Source of the DNA: Dactylorhiza incarnata
Taxonomy: Eukaryota > Streptophyta > Magnoliopsida > Asparagales > Orchidaceae
Direction: 5' to 3'
Length of the DNA stretch: 64,000 nucleotides
Assembly (NCBI GenBank): GCA_033032865.1
Contig: JAWHQI010000257.1
Coordinates: 558,001 to 622,000 of the forward strand
The notes under the pieces are model-generated. The model did no database searches and had not been told where the DNA came from. It saw only the letters and a program-made list of their open reading frames with translations. A program made the translations under genes and the position numbers. Positions 1-10,521 of this stretch are shown piece by piece. How positions within the stretch are numbered: the stretch's first letter is position 1; each line of letters opens with the position of its first letter.

Positions 1-1700
1 CCCGGCCCTACCATCTTGATGGGAGTCTGGTCAGCAGGCCAGCATCGGGGCTAAGTACTTTGACAACCTCCGGCCACCGAGCGGTTCCCGGCCCTGCCAG
101 CTTGGTGGAAGCCTTGTCAGCGGGCCAGTATCGGGGCTAAATATTTTGAAAACCTCCGGCCATCGAGCGGTTCCCGGCCCTGCCAGCTTGTTGGGAGCCT
201 GGTCAGCGGGCCAGCATCAGGGCTAAGTATTTTGAAAACCTCCGACCACCGAGCGGTTCCAGACCCTACCATCTTGATGGGAGCCTGGTCAGCAGGCCAG
301 CATCGGGGCTAAGTACTTTGACAACCTCCAGCCACCGAGCGGTTCCCGACCCTGCCAGCTTGGTGGGAGCCTGGTCAGCGGGCCAGTATCGGGGCTAAGT
401 ATTTTGAAAACCTCCGGCCACCGAGTGGTTCCCGGCCCTGCCAGCTTGATGGGAGCCTGGTCAGCGGGCCAGTTTCGGGGCTAAGTACTTTGACAACCTC
501 CGGCCACCGAGCGATTCCCGGCCTTGCCAGCTTGGTGGGAACCTGGTCAGCGGGCCAGCATCGGGGCTAAGTATTTTGAAAACCTCCGGCCACCGAGCGA
601 TTCCCGGCCCTGCCAGCTTGATGGGAGCCTGGTTAGCAGGCCAGCATCGGGGCTAAGCACTTTGATAACCTCCGACCATCGAGCGGTTCCCGGCCCTGCC
701 AGCTTGGTTGGAGCCTAGCCAGCGGGCCAGCATCGGGGCTAAGTACTTTGACAATCTCTGGCCACCAAGCGGTTCCCGACCCTGCCAGTTTGGTGGGAGC
801 CTGGTCAGCGGGCCATCACTGGGGCTAAGTACTTTGACAACCTCCGTCCACCGAGCGGTTCCCGGCCCTGCCAGCTTGATAAGAGCCTGGTCAGCGGGCC
901 AGCATCGGGGCTAAGTATTTTGAAAACCTCCGGCCACCGAGCGGTTCCCGGCCCTGCCAGCTTGGTGGGAGCCTGGTCAGCGGGCCAGCATCGGGGATAA
1001 GTACTTTGACAACCTCCGACCACCGAGCGGTTCCCGGCCCTGCCAGCTTGATGGGAGCCTGGTCAGCGGGCCAACATCTGGGCTAAGTATTTTGAAAACC
1101 TCCGTCCACCAAGCGGTTCCCGGCTCTGCGAGCTTGATGGGAGCCTGGTCAGCGGGCCAGCATCGGGGCTAAGTACTTTGACAACCTCTGGCCACCGAAC
1201 GGTTCCCGACCCTACCAGCTTGGTGGGAGCCTGGTCAGCGGGCCAGCATCGGGGCTAAGTATTTTGAAAACCTCCGACCACCGAGCGATTCCCGGCCCTG
1301 CCAGCTTGATGGGAGCCTGGTCAGCGGGCCAGCATCGGGGCTAAGTACATTGACAACCTCCGGCCACCGAGCTGTTCCCGTCCTGCCAGCTTGATGGGAG
1401 CCTGGTCAGCGGGCCAGCATCGGAGCTAAGTACTTTGACAATCTCCGGCCACCAAGTGGTTCCCAGCCCTGCCAGCTTGGTGGGAGCCTGGTCAGCGGGC
1501 CAACATCGGGGCTAAGTACTTTGACAACCTCCGACCACCGAGCGGTTCCCGGCTCTGCCAGCTTGATGGGAGCCTGGTCAGCGGGCCAACATCGGGGCTA
1601 AGTACTTTGACAACCTCCGGCCACCGAGCGGTTCCCAACCTTGCCAGCTTGATGGGAGCCTGGTAAGCGGGCCAGCATCGGGGCTAAGTATTTTGAAAAC
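1..1700. repeat. 86-bp tandem array, about 20 copies
   Basis: Continuous head-to-tail units of about 86 bp fill the window from its first base to about 1700; the array begins outside the window. Each unit has a segment like GGGAGCCTGGTCAGCGGGCC and a diagnostic block that is either TACTTTGACAACC (type A) or TATTTTGAAAACC (type B). Reading left to right the types run roughly A B B A B A B A A A B A B A B A A A A B, so part of the array alternates as a 172-bp dimer. Open frames across it have no codon logic. It abuts the 3' side of the minus-strand gag remnant, where protease and RT would be expected, so it may be internal to that element or an independent minisatellite. Confidence 0.93.
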
Positions 1701-2295
1701 TCTTCATCACATTAGTTATCACATTACATGCAAGAAAAAATTTAGTATGGAAGCAAACCATTGTCCTACATGGACTTAAATAAAAAACTAAGTATGGAAA
1801 CCAAAACTTGGTCTCCTATTCCCAGGCTTGGTCTGCCTCGACCCCCTCCGGTTGTTGTTGTTGCTGTCTCGGACCCCTTGCCTCCAACATTTCCAAAAAC
1901 TCAGGGCAGACGGACGCCGTGTGACCCTCCTCCTCGTGGAGGTCACAATAAGGCAACGCAACCATATCCCCTCCTCTTCCTCTCCTTTATGCCTTCCTGA
2001 CTCTCCTCCTTCTGCCACCGCCAATTGCCATTGTTTGCTGAGGTGGTGGAGGGGGTGCCTTCGGTCCCTGTTTCCACCCTGGGGGGTCGGACCTCTCCCC
2101 CTGGAAGTTACCCTTTCCTTGGTCAAACTTCCTTCCTGGATTTTCCATGCTTCCTCTATGCTGCCTTGCCTCCGACTCACTCAGCTTGGCCAACCTTTTT
2201 GCGAATTCCGGGTTGGCCTCCTCACTCTCAATTTCGTTTTCCGCCCTTTCCATCAACTCCTCGAAGGATAAGGGGGTCTTCCGCTTTAAGCTCAT

Positions 2296-3706
2296 TGATA
2301 ACTTCTCACAAATAAGTTATTTTCACTCGTATTTCGTACCCATTTGTTAAAAATATATTAAATATGAATGATTTGTTACTTGGTGAAAGTTTGGGGTATT
2401 ATCGTCATTTTCACATGTTTTTGTACAGAAATCCCAAATGCACCTAGCTTGGACGGTCAAGAATTATGCATATTTGGAGTGCAGAAAATATGTTATAACA
2501 TATTATTGTAGTTCAGAAAAAGTTGTTACAACATATTGGGCGCTGTTTGAAGCAGTTTAAAGGATGCAGAAAATATGTTATAACATATTATTGCAGTTCA
2601 GAAAAAAATGTTATAACATATCGGCGGAAACTGAAAAATCAGATTCGAAATTAATCAGTTTTGGGCAGTTACGACAGCCAAGGGATGCATCTGTTCGTTC
2701 ATATGTGGTCTCTAAGGGGGGCGTATGACTACTTAAGTGAAGAAGGAGAGAGAAACAATGATCTATCACATATTTTGAGTGGAGTCATCTTCTCCATTTT
2801 CGAAAAATTGAAGGAGAAAACCAGGGAAGAAGAAGGAAAAACTGAATTTCAGCGTCATGTACTGTAAGATCTTTCTAATTTTGCGGCGTTCTTTCGTAGT
2901 TATGAATTAAACTCTTCAAGTTTTGTATGAAGAGAGTATTGTGTGTGTTTTGATGATTTGATTTCTCTATTGTGAGTTTGTTTGATGAATTATTCTTGGT
3001 GTAACTTATGAATTTATTAATGAAATTTTTGGCTTATGCTTTCATCTTCTATTTCGCTACGAGAATCGAAAGAGGAGTTGCGTAGTATTAGTTTGAATGC
3101 TATCTTATTACATCACGAGAATCGAGAGATGAGTGGTGTAAATTTTCAACCAAAAGTTTTTACCCTTACGGTGTGTTTCGAGATTCGAGAGAGGAGAAAT
3201 GCAATCGTTCATAAGTTTGCCGTAGTAAAGAAGAGAGGAAGAGATTCACTCATCTTGCTAGCATTTCCGACTTCTTTTCTATGCAATATTCTTTATTCTT
3301 CCTAAGTTAGAGATGACTAGGGGAATATAGAATGTTAAGATTTCTGAGATTCGAGAGATGAGGATTTCTTCCATAAAAGTCGTTGCAAGATAATTTTATC
3401 AAACATTCTCACCTAATATTATTTTCGTGTATCATTTCAACATACACATGAAATCTGAAATACACGACTGTTTCCTTTCCAACTGGTAAAAAATACTTTT
3501 AAATAGTTTATTTAGTTTAAATCTTCTTTAGAGTTTTTATTACTTTTCATAATCACTTCATTTAATCTATTTGGATTTAAAGAAAATGGTGTAACTAGTA
3601 TTTGCAAGCATTAAATTAATCACTTCTCCGTGGGAACGATCTTTATTCACACTTTATTACTTGATCCGACACGTGCACTTGCGTATATACCATTTTCCGC
3701 GTATCA
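2296..3706 (+). mobile_element. Solo LTR (1,411 bp) nested in gag
   Basis: The insert starts TGATAACTTCTC and ends CGCGTATCA, so it has LTR-like TG..CA ends with TGATA/TATCA terminal inversion. It is flanked by the perfect 5-bp duplication CTCAT (2291-2295 and 3707-3711), and removing it rejoins the gag reading frame. No coding capacity is seen inside, so it is a solo LTR left by LTR-LTR recombination, or less likely a very small non-autonomous element. It contains a 40-bp direct repeat (2481-2520 and 2566-2605) around the palindromic core TATGTTATAACATA. The end resembles plant gypsy LTR 3' ends in the plus orientation. Confidence 0.88.
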
Positions 3707-4179
3707 CTCATCTTGAAGAACCCCTCCCGCATCCCTACTATGAAGGCGAGCTGGAGGGGGAACCCCGACACCTCCTGGACTTGCAGGACCTCTTCCTGGA
3801 ACCTGTCCACATAACGAGCCAGCGACTCCCTTGGCTCTTGCTTGATCTTGAAGAGTGACTCGGCATCCTTCTTCCTCTTCTTCGACGTTGAGAAACGCAA
3901 CAGGAAACCTCGGTGCAAATCTTCGAAGGCATAGATAGACCCCACGGGGAGTTGGTGGAACCAATCCCTTGCCTTCTCCTTTAGAGTGGTGGCAAAGAGC
4001 CAGCACTGGAAGGCATCTTACATAGGCCTGACTGAGACTATGTCCTCGAACCACTGCAGGTGAAGGACTGGGTCATCCTTGCCGGAGTAGTAAGACATCT
4101 CCGGCCCTTTGAACCCCTCTGGGACCGGGGCCGAGAGGATCAACTCACAAAAAGGACTCCCCCCCGTCTGCTCGGCCCC

Positions 4180-4450
4180 TTTGGGGTGGGGCGAGTGGGG
4201 GTCGGATGCCTCCCCGCTCGCCCCCCTATGGGGCTGGGCGAGTGGGGGAAAGCTACCTCCCCATTCGCCCCCTTGGGGATGGGCGAGTGGGGGAAAGCTG
4301 CCTCCCCACTCGCCCCCTTGGGGCTGGGCGAGTGGGGGAAAGCTGCCTCCCCACTCGCCCCCTTGGGGCTGGGCGAGTGGGGAAAAGCTGCCTCCCCACT
4401 CGCCCCCTCTTCGGAGACCGGGCGAGTGGGGGCCGGATGCCTCACCACTC
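4180..4450 (-). repeat. 45-bp in-frame tandem repeat inside gag
   Basis: About five 45-bp units encode, on the gag strand, a 15-residue repeat of the form GGEWGGSFPPLAQPQ. Units are nearly identical in the middle and diverge at the edges. The unit core (CTCGCCCCC..GGGGC.GGGCGAG) is also found in the leader array at 5200-6030. Confidence 0.9.
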
Positions 4451-5199
4451 GCCTCTGTCAGCACCTTCTTCCTGGATTGCTGGCCGGGAGTGCTCTCGCC
4501 CACCCGCTGGGTCGGGACCTCTAGACCGCCTCCTCTCTCGCCTTCACCTCTCGCGGCAAAAGCTAGCTGCAAGGTCTGCAGGACCTCCCACTTGAAATCT
4601 TCAAACATTTCCATTGTCACCACAGCCACCGGCGACTCCGAGTGGCCCGGGTCGGATCCATCTCCTCCACCTCCATCCATAGAGTTAGCTTGAGATTTTC
4701 CATGCTGGTCACTCTCCACGCTCACCGCAGCATAAATGGTGAAACCAAGACTTGATCTCTGTGGAGTTCGGAGTCCCCAAAAGAGGGGGTGACCTCACAC
4801 CTACTTCTCTCAAGGGAGAACGCTAGGCCGAAGACTTAGGAAACTAGGAACAAGACCAATAGCTCAGCGAGGAGGTCCCACCACACATCTGGAAGATCTT
4901 AGAGCGCTTCCCCTCCCAAGCCAATGTTGAGCTTGGGGCACCCTTGGAGGCTCTCTTCACCCACCAAAGAACTTGGGGAGAGAGTGACCAAAAGAGAAGT
5001 CCCTCCAAAAGGTGCCCCTTGGTCCTATTTATAGATTTCTGGACATGGTCTGCCAATAGTCATATTCCGGCCTACGAGATTACAAAAATACCCCCAAGTT
5101 TGGCCTGCCAATAGCCAAATCCCGCCATTCTGAGGCGCTAAACGCAGGCCGCCACCTATTCCTGGGGCTGTACGAGAGGGGGCAGGCCATCTCCCTTGC

Positions 5200-6030
5200 T
5201 CGCCCCCCTCACTGGGGCGGGGGCGAGCCCGGGAGGCCATCCGCCTCTCGGCTCGCCCCCCTGCTGGGCGGGGGCGAGCCCGGGAGGCCACTCGCCTCAC
5301 CGGCTCGCCCCCCTGCTGGGGCGGGGGCGAGCCCGGGAGGCCACCCACCTCTCGGCTCGCCTCTCTGCTGGGGCGGGGGCGAGCCCGGGAGGCCACCCGA
5401 CTCATCGGCTCGCCCCCCCTGCTGGGGCGGGGGTGAGCCCGGGAGGCCACCCGCCTCATCGGCTCGCCCCCTGCTGGGGCGGGGGTGAGCCCGGGAGGCC
5501 ACCCGCCTCATCGGCTCGCCCCCTACTGGGGCGGGGGAGAGCCCGGGAGGTCACCCGTCTCTCGGCTCGCCCCCTGCTGGGGCGGGCGCGAGCCCGGGAG
5601 GCCACTCGCTTCATCGACTCGCCCCCCTGCTGGGGCGGGGACGAGCCCGGGAGGCCACCCGCCTCTCGGCTCGCCCCCCTGCTGGGGCGGGGAAGAGCCC
5701 GGGAGGCCACCCGCCTCTCGGCTCGCCCCCCTGCTGGGGCGGGGGAGAGCCCGGGAGGTCACCCGCCTCTCGGCTCGCCCCCCTACTGGGGCGGGGGCGA
5801 GCCCGGGAGGCCACCCGCCTCATCGGCTTGCCCCCCTGCTGGGGCGGGGCGAGCCCGAGAGGCCCGTCTCTCTGCTCGCCCCCCTGATGTGGCGGGGGAG
5901 AGCCCGGGAGGCCACTCGCCTCTCGGCTCGCCCCCCTGCTGGGGCAGGGGAGAGCCCGGGAGGCCACTCGCCTCACCGGCTCGCCCCCTTACGGGGCTGG
6001 GCGAGCGGGAGGCCGCCCGCCTCCACCGCC
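5200..6030. repeat. GC-rich tandem array, about 53-bp unit, about 15 copies
   Basis: Units of about 52-53 bp alternate GCGGGGGCGAGCCCGGGAGG with CTCGGCTCGCCCCCCTGC. Each unit is itself partly self-complementary (GGGCGAG/CTCGCCC), so single strands could fold. Long open frames on both strands here arise from the extreme GC bias and period and are not genes. It lies in the leader/LTR region of the minus-strand gag element. Confidence 0.92.
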
Positions 6031-6032
6031 CG

Positions 6033-6074
<42 letters not shown>
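6033..6074. repeat. 42-bp uninterrupted C homopolymer
   Basis: Pure C run immediately after the GC-rich array; it reads as G42 on the strand of the host gag element. Length may be unreliable because such runs are error-prone in sequencing. Confidence 0.9.
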
Positions 6075-6195
6075 TACCAGGTACGCCCAGAAAACTCTCA
6101 TGCCCCTCCTACTGGCCTGGGGTAGTGCTTTAAAAATACCGGGCCTAAAGACACCCTGGGCCCCGGGACCTACTCGGCGAATACAGGGTTGTACA

Positions 6196-7770
6196 ATCAA
6201 AAATATATATACAGTTGACCATCTAGTAACTGCGAGTCTAATTGAGTAAAATCACATGGATAATATTCTGCAAGGCGAATGAACCTTTCCTTATCAAATG
6301 AAATGAAATTGTCACTTGGATCAAGGCTTGAAACGCATAGAAGTAATTCGGTGTTTAATTCATTAAAATGATCATTTAACTCATTTAACATCCAATTAAT
6401 CACGATATTGAAGATCTCAACCCGAAAATGATGATAATTTGTAATATCTCTCGCATTACGTCTTGATCTTCCGACTTGAATAAAATTTTCCTCCATATTT
6501 GGAACATCGATGTCGTGTTTACCACAAAAACTTGAAACTTCAATCATGAAGGTTTCCCACTGTAGATCAACTTTTCTCATGTTAAATAATAATTGTTTGG
6601 ATAAATTTACGAAGTTCATTACATTGATAATGTCTTGGTCTTTTTTTTTTGTGAAGCCTGTGATAACTCATGTGTTTTCGACAAAATATTCTTCATCAAA
6701 TGAAGAAGAAATATGAAATCAAAAGTTTTTATACTCTTTAGAAGACTGCTTGTCGTTCCTCTTTGGTTTGCATCCATTCCATCAACTCTAATAATTTCAA
6801 GAACATTTACAATTGATGAAAACATACGAATGAAATTCAAAACAGTACCATAGTGTGAACTCCATCGTGTTTCTCCTGCCTTCTTAATTTCAAGCGGTTG
6901 ATTTAACCCTCTACCACTCTTCAATTCTCCACAACCAATTTCTTGAGCGACTCTTTCGACTTCTAATGCTCTAAGAAAGTCACGCTGTTTGCAAGATCCC
7001 CAAACAACATTCAATACCATGTTAATATGAAAAAAAAGCTCAGCAACTTCAGAATGACCTTCTGCAAGTGCTATTAATATAAGTTGTAGTTGGTGTGCAA
7101 AACAATGAATGTAAAATACAAAACTATTTTTCTTTGATATCAAAGTTTTTAAACTCTTTAATTCACCTTTCATGTTGCTTGCTCCATCATAACCCTGTCC
7201 CCGTAATTTTGAAATACTTAGATTATATTTCGCAAATTGTTTATCAATAGCAATCTTGAGTGACAAAGCAGTGGTATCAGATACACGCACAAAACCAAGT
7301 AGTCTTTCAACAATTAATCCTTTTTTTTGTTAACATACCACAAAACAATGACCATATGCTCTTTGGTTGCTATATCGCGAGATTCGTCCACTAAAATTGA
7401 GAAACAATCATGCCCAATGTCCCTAATGATTGTGTCTGTTGTTGCACTTGTTATTGTTGAAACAATCTGTTTTTGTATTTTTGATGATGTCAGTTGACAA
7501 TTAATTGGAGCATTTTTTAGAACCATGACTTTAATGTCATTATTATGTGATGCAAGAAAATCCAATAGTTCAAGAAAATTTCCTCTTGATTGACACATTG
7601 GACTCATCATGACCACGAAAAGCCAACCCTTGTCGTAATAGAAAACGGACACAATCAATATATGCGCTTAAACCATCTCGATAAACAATGATTTGACATT
7701 CTTCTTGTCTTGCAAACGCAATTTGGATACCCTATTTTTGATTCATTAAAGCTTCACACATTCTTCTTGG
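6196..7770 (-). pseudogene. hAT transposase, copy 1 (truncated)
   Basis: Minus-strand remains of a hAT-superfamily transposase of the TTF-zinc-finger/DUF4371 kind. Visible blocks: NFLELLDFLASHNNDIK, ILVDESRDI (catalytic-type Asp), LRGQGYDGASNMKGELK (second Asp region), FYIHCFAHQLQLILIALAEG, GETRWSSHYGTVLNFI. It ends at LDSQLLDGQL (about 6200), lacking the C-terminal dimerisation domain, because the gag retroelement is inserted there. The N-terminal TTF finger is missing beyond about 7770. Frameshifts sit in poly-T runs near 7318-7328 and 6644-6653. It is a paralogue of the copy at 10.7-19.0 kb. Non-functional. Confidence 0.9.
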
Positions 7771-7832
7771 TTTGTGGTCCGCCGGCTTGTGTGACGCCAC
7801 CGGAGAGGGGCGGCCCCGGGCGTGCTGCATCA

Positions 7833-8002
7833 CGACCTCCTCCTTCCTCCTACCAGACGGTAACAACAAAGACGGCGAATGTAAGGGAACGACGACCTCC
7901 TCCTTCCTCCTACCAGGCGGAATCAAAAGAAACAACGAATGGGAGGGAACGACAGAGAGTGTGAACGGAGCGGCGTGCGACCTTCCTCCTTCCTCCTACC
8001 AG
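7833..8002. repeat. Three short pyrimidine-rich repeats
   Basis: CCTCCTTCCTCCTACCAG occurs three times (near 7840, 7900 and 7985) with GGGAACGACG-like spacers. No gene is recognised around it; it lies where hAT copy 1 stops matching copy 2. Confidence 0.7.
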
Positions 8003-8278
8003 TGCGTGCGATCGGAAGGGAGCGGCATCGAAAAAGGCGAAGAGGGGAACGAGAGCCTGTCGGGGTAGAGTGCGCCTAAAGGATTTGGTGTGTTTGGAGC
8101 CTTAGGGTTTTAGGTATTTTTAGGTGTGCCAATAGCCAAATCTAAAGGCCTATTTTAAACAAATGAAATTTTAGGATGCTCCTCAAAATTTAGGGACTGA
8201 TTTATTAGTCTTTTTTTTTTATAAAAAAATGCCTTCACAACTACAGCCACTCTCTCACCTCTCTCCCATACATACTTA

Positions 8279-8500
8279 TGCTCCGTTTGGCACAGTTGTG
8301 ACGATCATAAACGCGGTGGTTATGACCTATCGTTCGTGAACGTCCGACCTCACCTAAAGAACTTCATCTACTTCTATGTTCAAAACTAGTTTCCTTTTCT
8401 CAGTGGCGGTCATAACCATTGTCTTGCCAAACATACATTATATGATGGCGGCATTTTTGTCCAAACTCAATGGAGCAAAAAAGCCGCGCCAAACGGAGCC
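8279..8500. mobile_element. MITE (copy A), Tourist/PIF-Harbinger-like
   Basis: A 222-bp element with ends GCTCCGTTTGGC and GCCAAACGGAGC (perfect inverted match of 12 bp), flanked by TTA (8276-8278, 8501-8503). It has no coding capacity. It is the same family as the three copies at 32935-33594, sharing the internal block GACCTCACCTAA..AACTTCAT. A TTA duplication and this TIR type are typical of PIF/Harbinger-derived MITEs (family knowledge). Confidence 0.85.
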
Positions 8501-8503
8501 TTA

Positions 8504-10521
8504 ATCCTTAAAAAGAGATGATTTAACAAACAAGAGTTGATTTAACAATCTCACTCGCCGACGACAATCTCACTCGCCACTGGCAATCTCGCCCTCATAC
8601 TCAATGGAAAAATCCGCCCCCATGTTCCCCTACATAACGCCCTCATGTACGCCATTAAAGATCATGCCACAATCCTTCTCCAACGAATACAAGTCGTCAA
8701 CTATCCTTTTAGAAGGAGCATCTGTTACTCATTTGAGGAAGAAACGGGGAAATTTGGGTGAAAACAAGTCGTTACTATTTTGTGCAAAAAAAAATCATTT
8801 ACGGACGCTTTATAAGGAAAAATTTGTTGGTGCGTGTAACGCACTTATATCACCGTGTACGGACCCCCATTAATCATGCCGTATAGTTTCGCCAGCACGA
8901 ATTTTCGGGCATGATTGATCTAAAGTAGTCACTTTTCAATAAAACCGTACGTATTGCACAATATTATCACAAGCAATCAACACCGTTGAATCACAGATCA
9001 TACGTTGTATTTGCTCCCGCACTGTGATCTATTTTGATCACCGTGGATTACACGTACCTAAATACTTCTCCTTAAAAAGAGATGCAAAAGACATTCCAAA
9101 AGAGATCTCCAAAGACATGCAGTTGGGGGAGGAAAAGGCCTGCTTTATTATAATATCTATTTATTTTTATTAATAAACTAGCCGTCTTCCGCCCGCACCC
9201 GACTGCTCTTGGGTGTTGACTTCGTTCGTGCTCTTTTATTTTCTTTAAATACAGAAATTAAAAGGCGGGTGTAAAATTGGTACAATGAATTTTACATCAA
9301 AAACTCATCTTTCTTTGTAGTAGTAGATGAAGCTCTTAATAAACCATTAAGTTAATTACGATCATCCAATAAATTTAATATTTTAATTAAAGATAAATTA
9401 AAATAAAATATAAAAACATAAATAAAAAATAGACAAAATAATAACGTGGCCTCGTAGCCACAAATGGGATTTACATCGTTTCTCTACGGATACTTGCGGT
9501 CTCGATCTTTAGGGTTTGGTTCTCCATGTGACAACCCAACTTTGAATAGGATGGTCCGATTGTGACACTAACAATGCAGTGAGCTGCTGCTAGTAAGTTT
9601 TTAGAAAGAAAAAAAAAAAGTACACAATTGAACTGAAATCGTACATTTAAAGTGAATGTAAGTCTTTGATTAAAGAATTCAAAGAATCAGTTATGAGCTG
9701 CTTATGGGTTTTAGGGTTTAGGGTCACGAGGAAATTTTTTTATAAGAAAATATCTGTAATAACTGAGACAAAATTTAAATATCCGGCTGAGAAGAATATT
9801 TTCTCCAAGACCCGCGATATTCGTGCCAATGATGTAATCAAATGGTGGAGAAACAGCTTTTATTTGATCTTCATTTCCGCAATCTAGGCATCTAGCTTAG
9901 CAGCCTCAATGGAACAAGGAAAAAAAAATGCGAGACAATGAACTATCAGATTCAGCAAAACCTTCAAATCTAGTTGCAAAACAAATTTCAAGACAGACTC
10001 AAGTCATTTAATCCATGAGTAAACCAAGCATGGAAGTGCGGCATCATGAACGAACCTCAAAACAATAAGAGGGGTGACGACTATTATAAATTTGACGTAG
10101 TTTAGGAGATCGGAAAAAAGAAGAGCGGATTGCAATATATACATCAAAATAAACAATAGCTAGCATTGAAGCAGGAAAGAAGAGCATGATCGTCATGAAT
10201 TAAATGACTTAAATAGGTTACAGAGAAACACATTTGAGGGATGATAGGGGCGAGTGGAACACACTTTAAAAGGTCTAAAGCGCACATGAAATTGGATTTG
10301 AAGGATGTCGGCATCGTCGGGTGACGAAGGCGACTGTGTCAGGGGCGTCAGGAGAGCATACCAGTGACGAATGCGTCGGGGGCGTCGGGCGAGCAAGCCA
10401 ACGACGGATGCGTCGGGAGGGACATGCAAGTAGACCGACGATGGACACGTCAGGAGCGTCGAGCAAGCAAACTGGGGACGGTGGGGTCGGAAGCGCCGCG
10501 CGAGGAGTGGCGAGGTGGATA
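8504..10521. other. Intergenic, no recognised gene
   Basis: Mostly AT-rich sequence with short unconserved open frames. At 10300-10520 there is a GC-rich stretch with irregular GCGTCGGG-type repeats on the plus strand. I see no transposase, RT, host exon or RNA gene here. Confidence 0.5.

Larger units (their letters stand above)
1795..4725 (-). pseudogene. Ty3/gypsy-type gag, interrupted by a solo LTR
   Basis: Gag (nucleocapsid precursor) of a gypsy LTR retrotransposon, read on the minus strand from an ATG at 4725. The N-terminal part is Gly/Pro-rich with 15-residue repeats. It is followed by a Retrotrans_gag-like segment (MSYYSGKDDPVLHLQWFED, then FLLRFSTSKKRKKDAESLF, then PRESLARYVDRF). 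At 3711/2291 the frame is cut by the solo LTR and resumes with LKRKTPLSFEELMERAENE. Near 1906-1947 a shifted frame encodes a zinc-knuckle-like CDLH..GH....C, the variant seen in Tat/Ogre-type plant gypsy gags (family knowledge). Lesions: an in-frame TAA at about 4015-4017, the 1.4-kb insertion, and a frameshift before the knuckle. No protease or RT follows; the 86-bp array does. Confidence 0.85.
4740..6195 (-). other. Probable 5' LTR/leader of the gag element
   Basis: Upstream (minus strand) of the gag start lies a non-coding block whose outer end, reading from 6195, begins TGTACAACCC, a plausible LTR start. The sequence to its right is hAT sequence that aligns with the second hAT copy (10.7-12.6 kb) up to about 6198, so 6195/6196 is an insertion junction. 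A plausible duplicated target (ATCAA, 6196-6200) cannot be tested because the other end lies outside the window. The LTR/leader boundary and primer-binding site were not identified. Confidence 0.45.

Noticed and set aside
1..1700. Possible CRISPR-like array
   Set aside because: Units are contiguous with no unique spacers, and the context is a plant nuclear genome.
4060..4693. Plus-strand open frames opposite gag
   Set aside because: Mirror images of the in-frame 45-bp gag repeat; the minus-strand frame carries the gag motifs.
5196..6249. Long Pro/Gly/Arg-rich open frames (up to 309 codons) on both strands
   Set aside because: They are by-products of the GC-rich 53-bp array and the poly-C run; all frames are open and none resembles a protein family.
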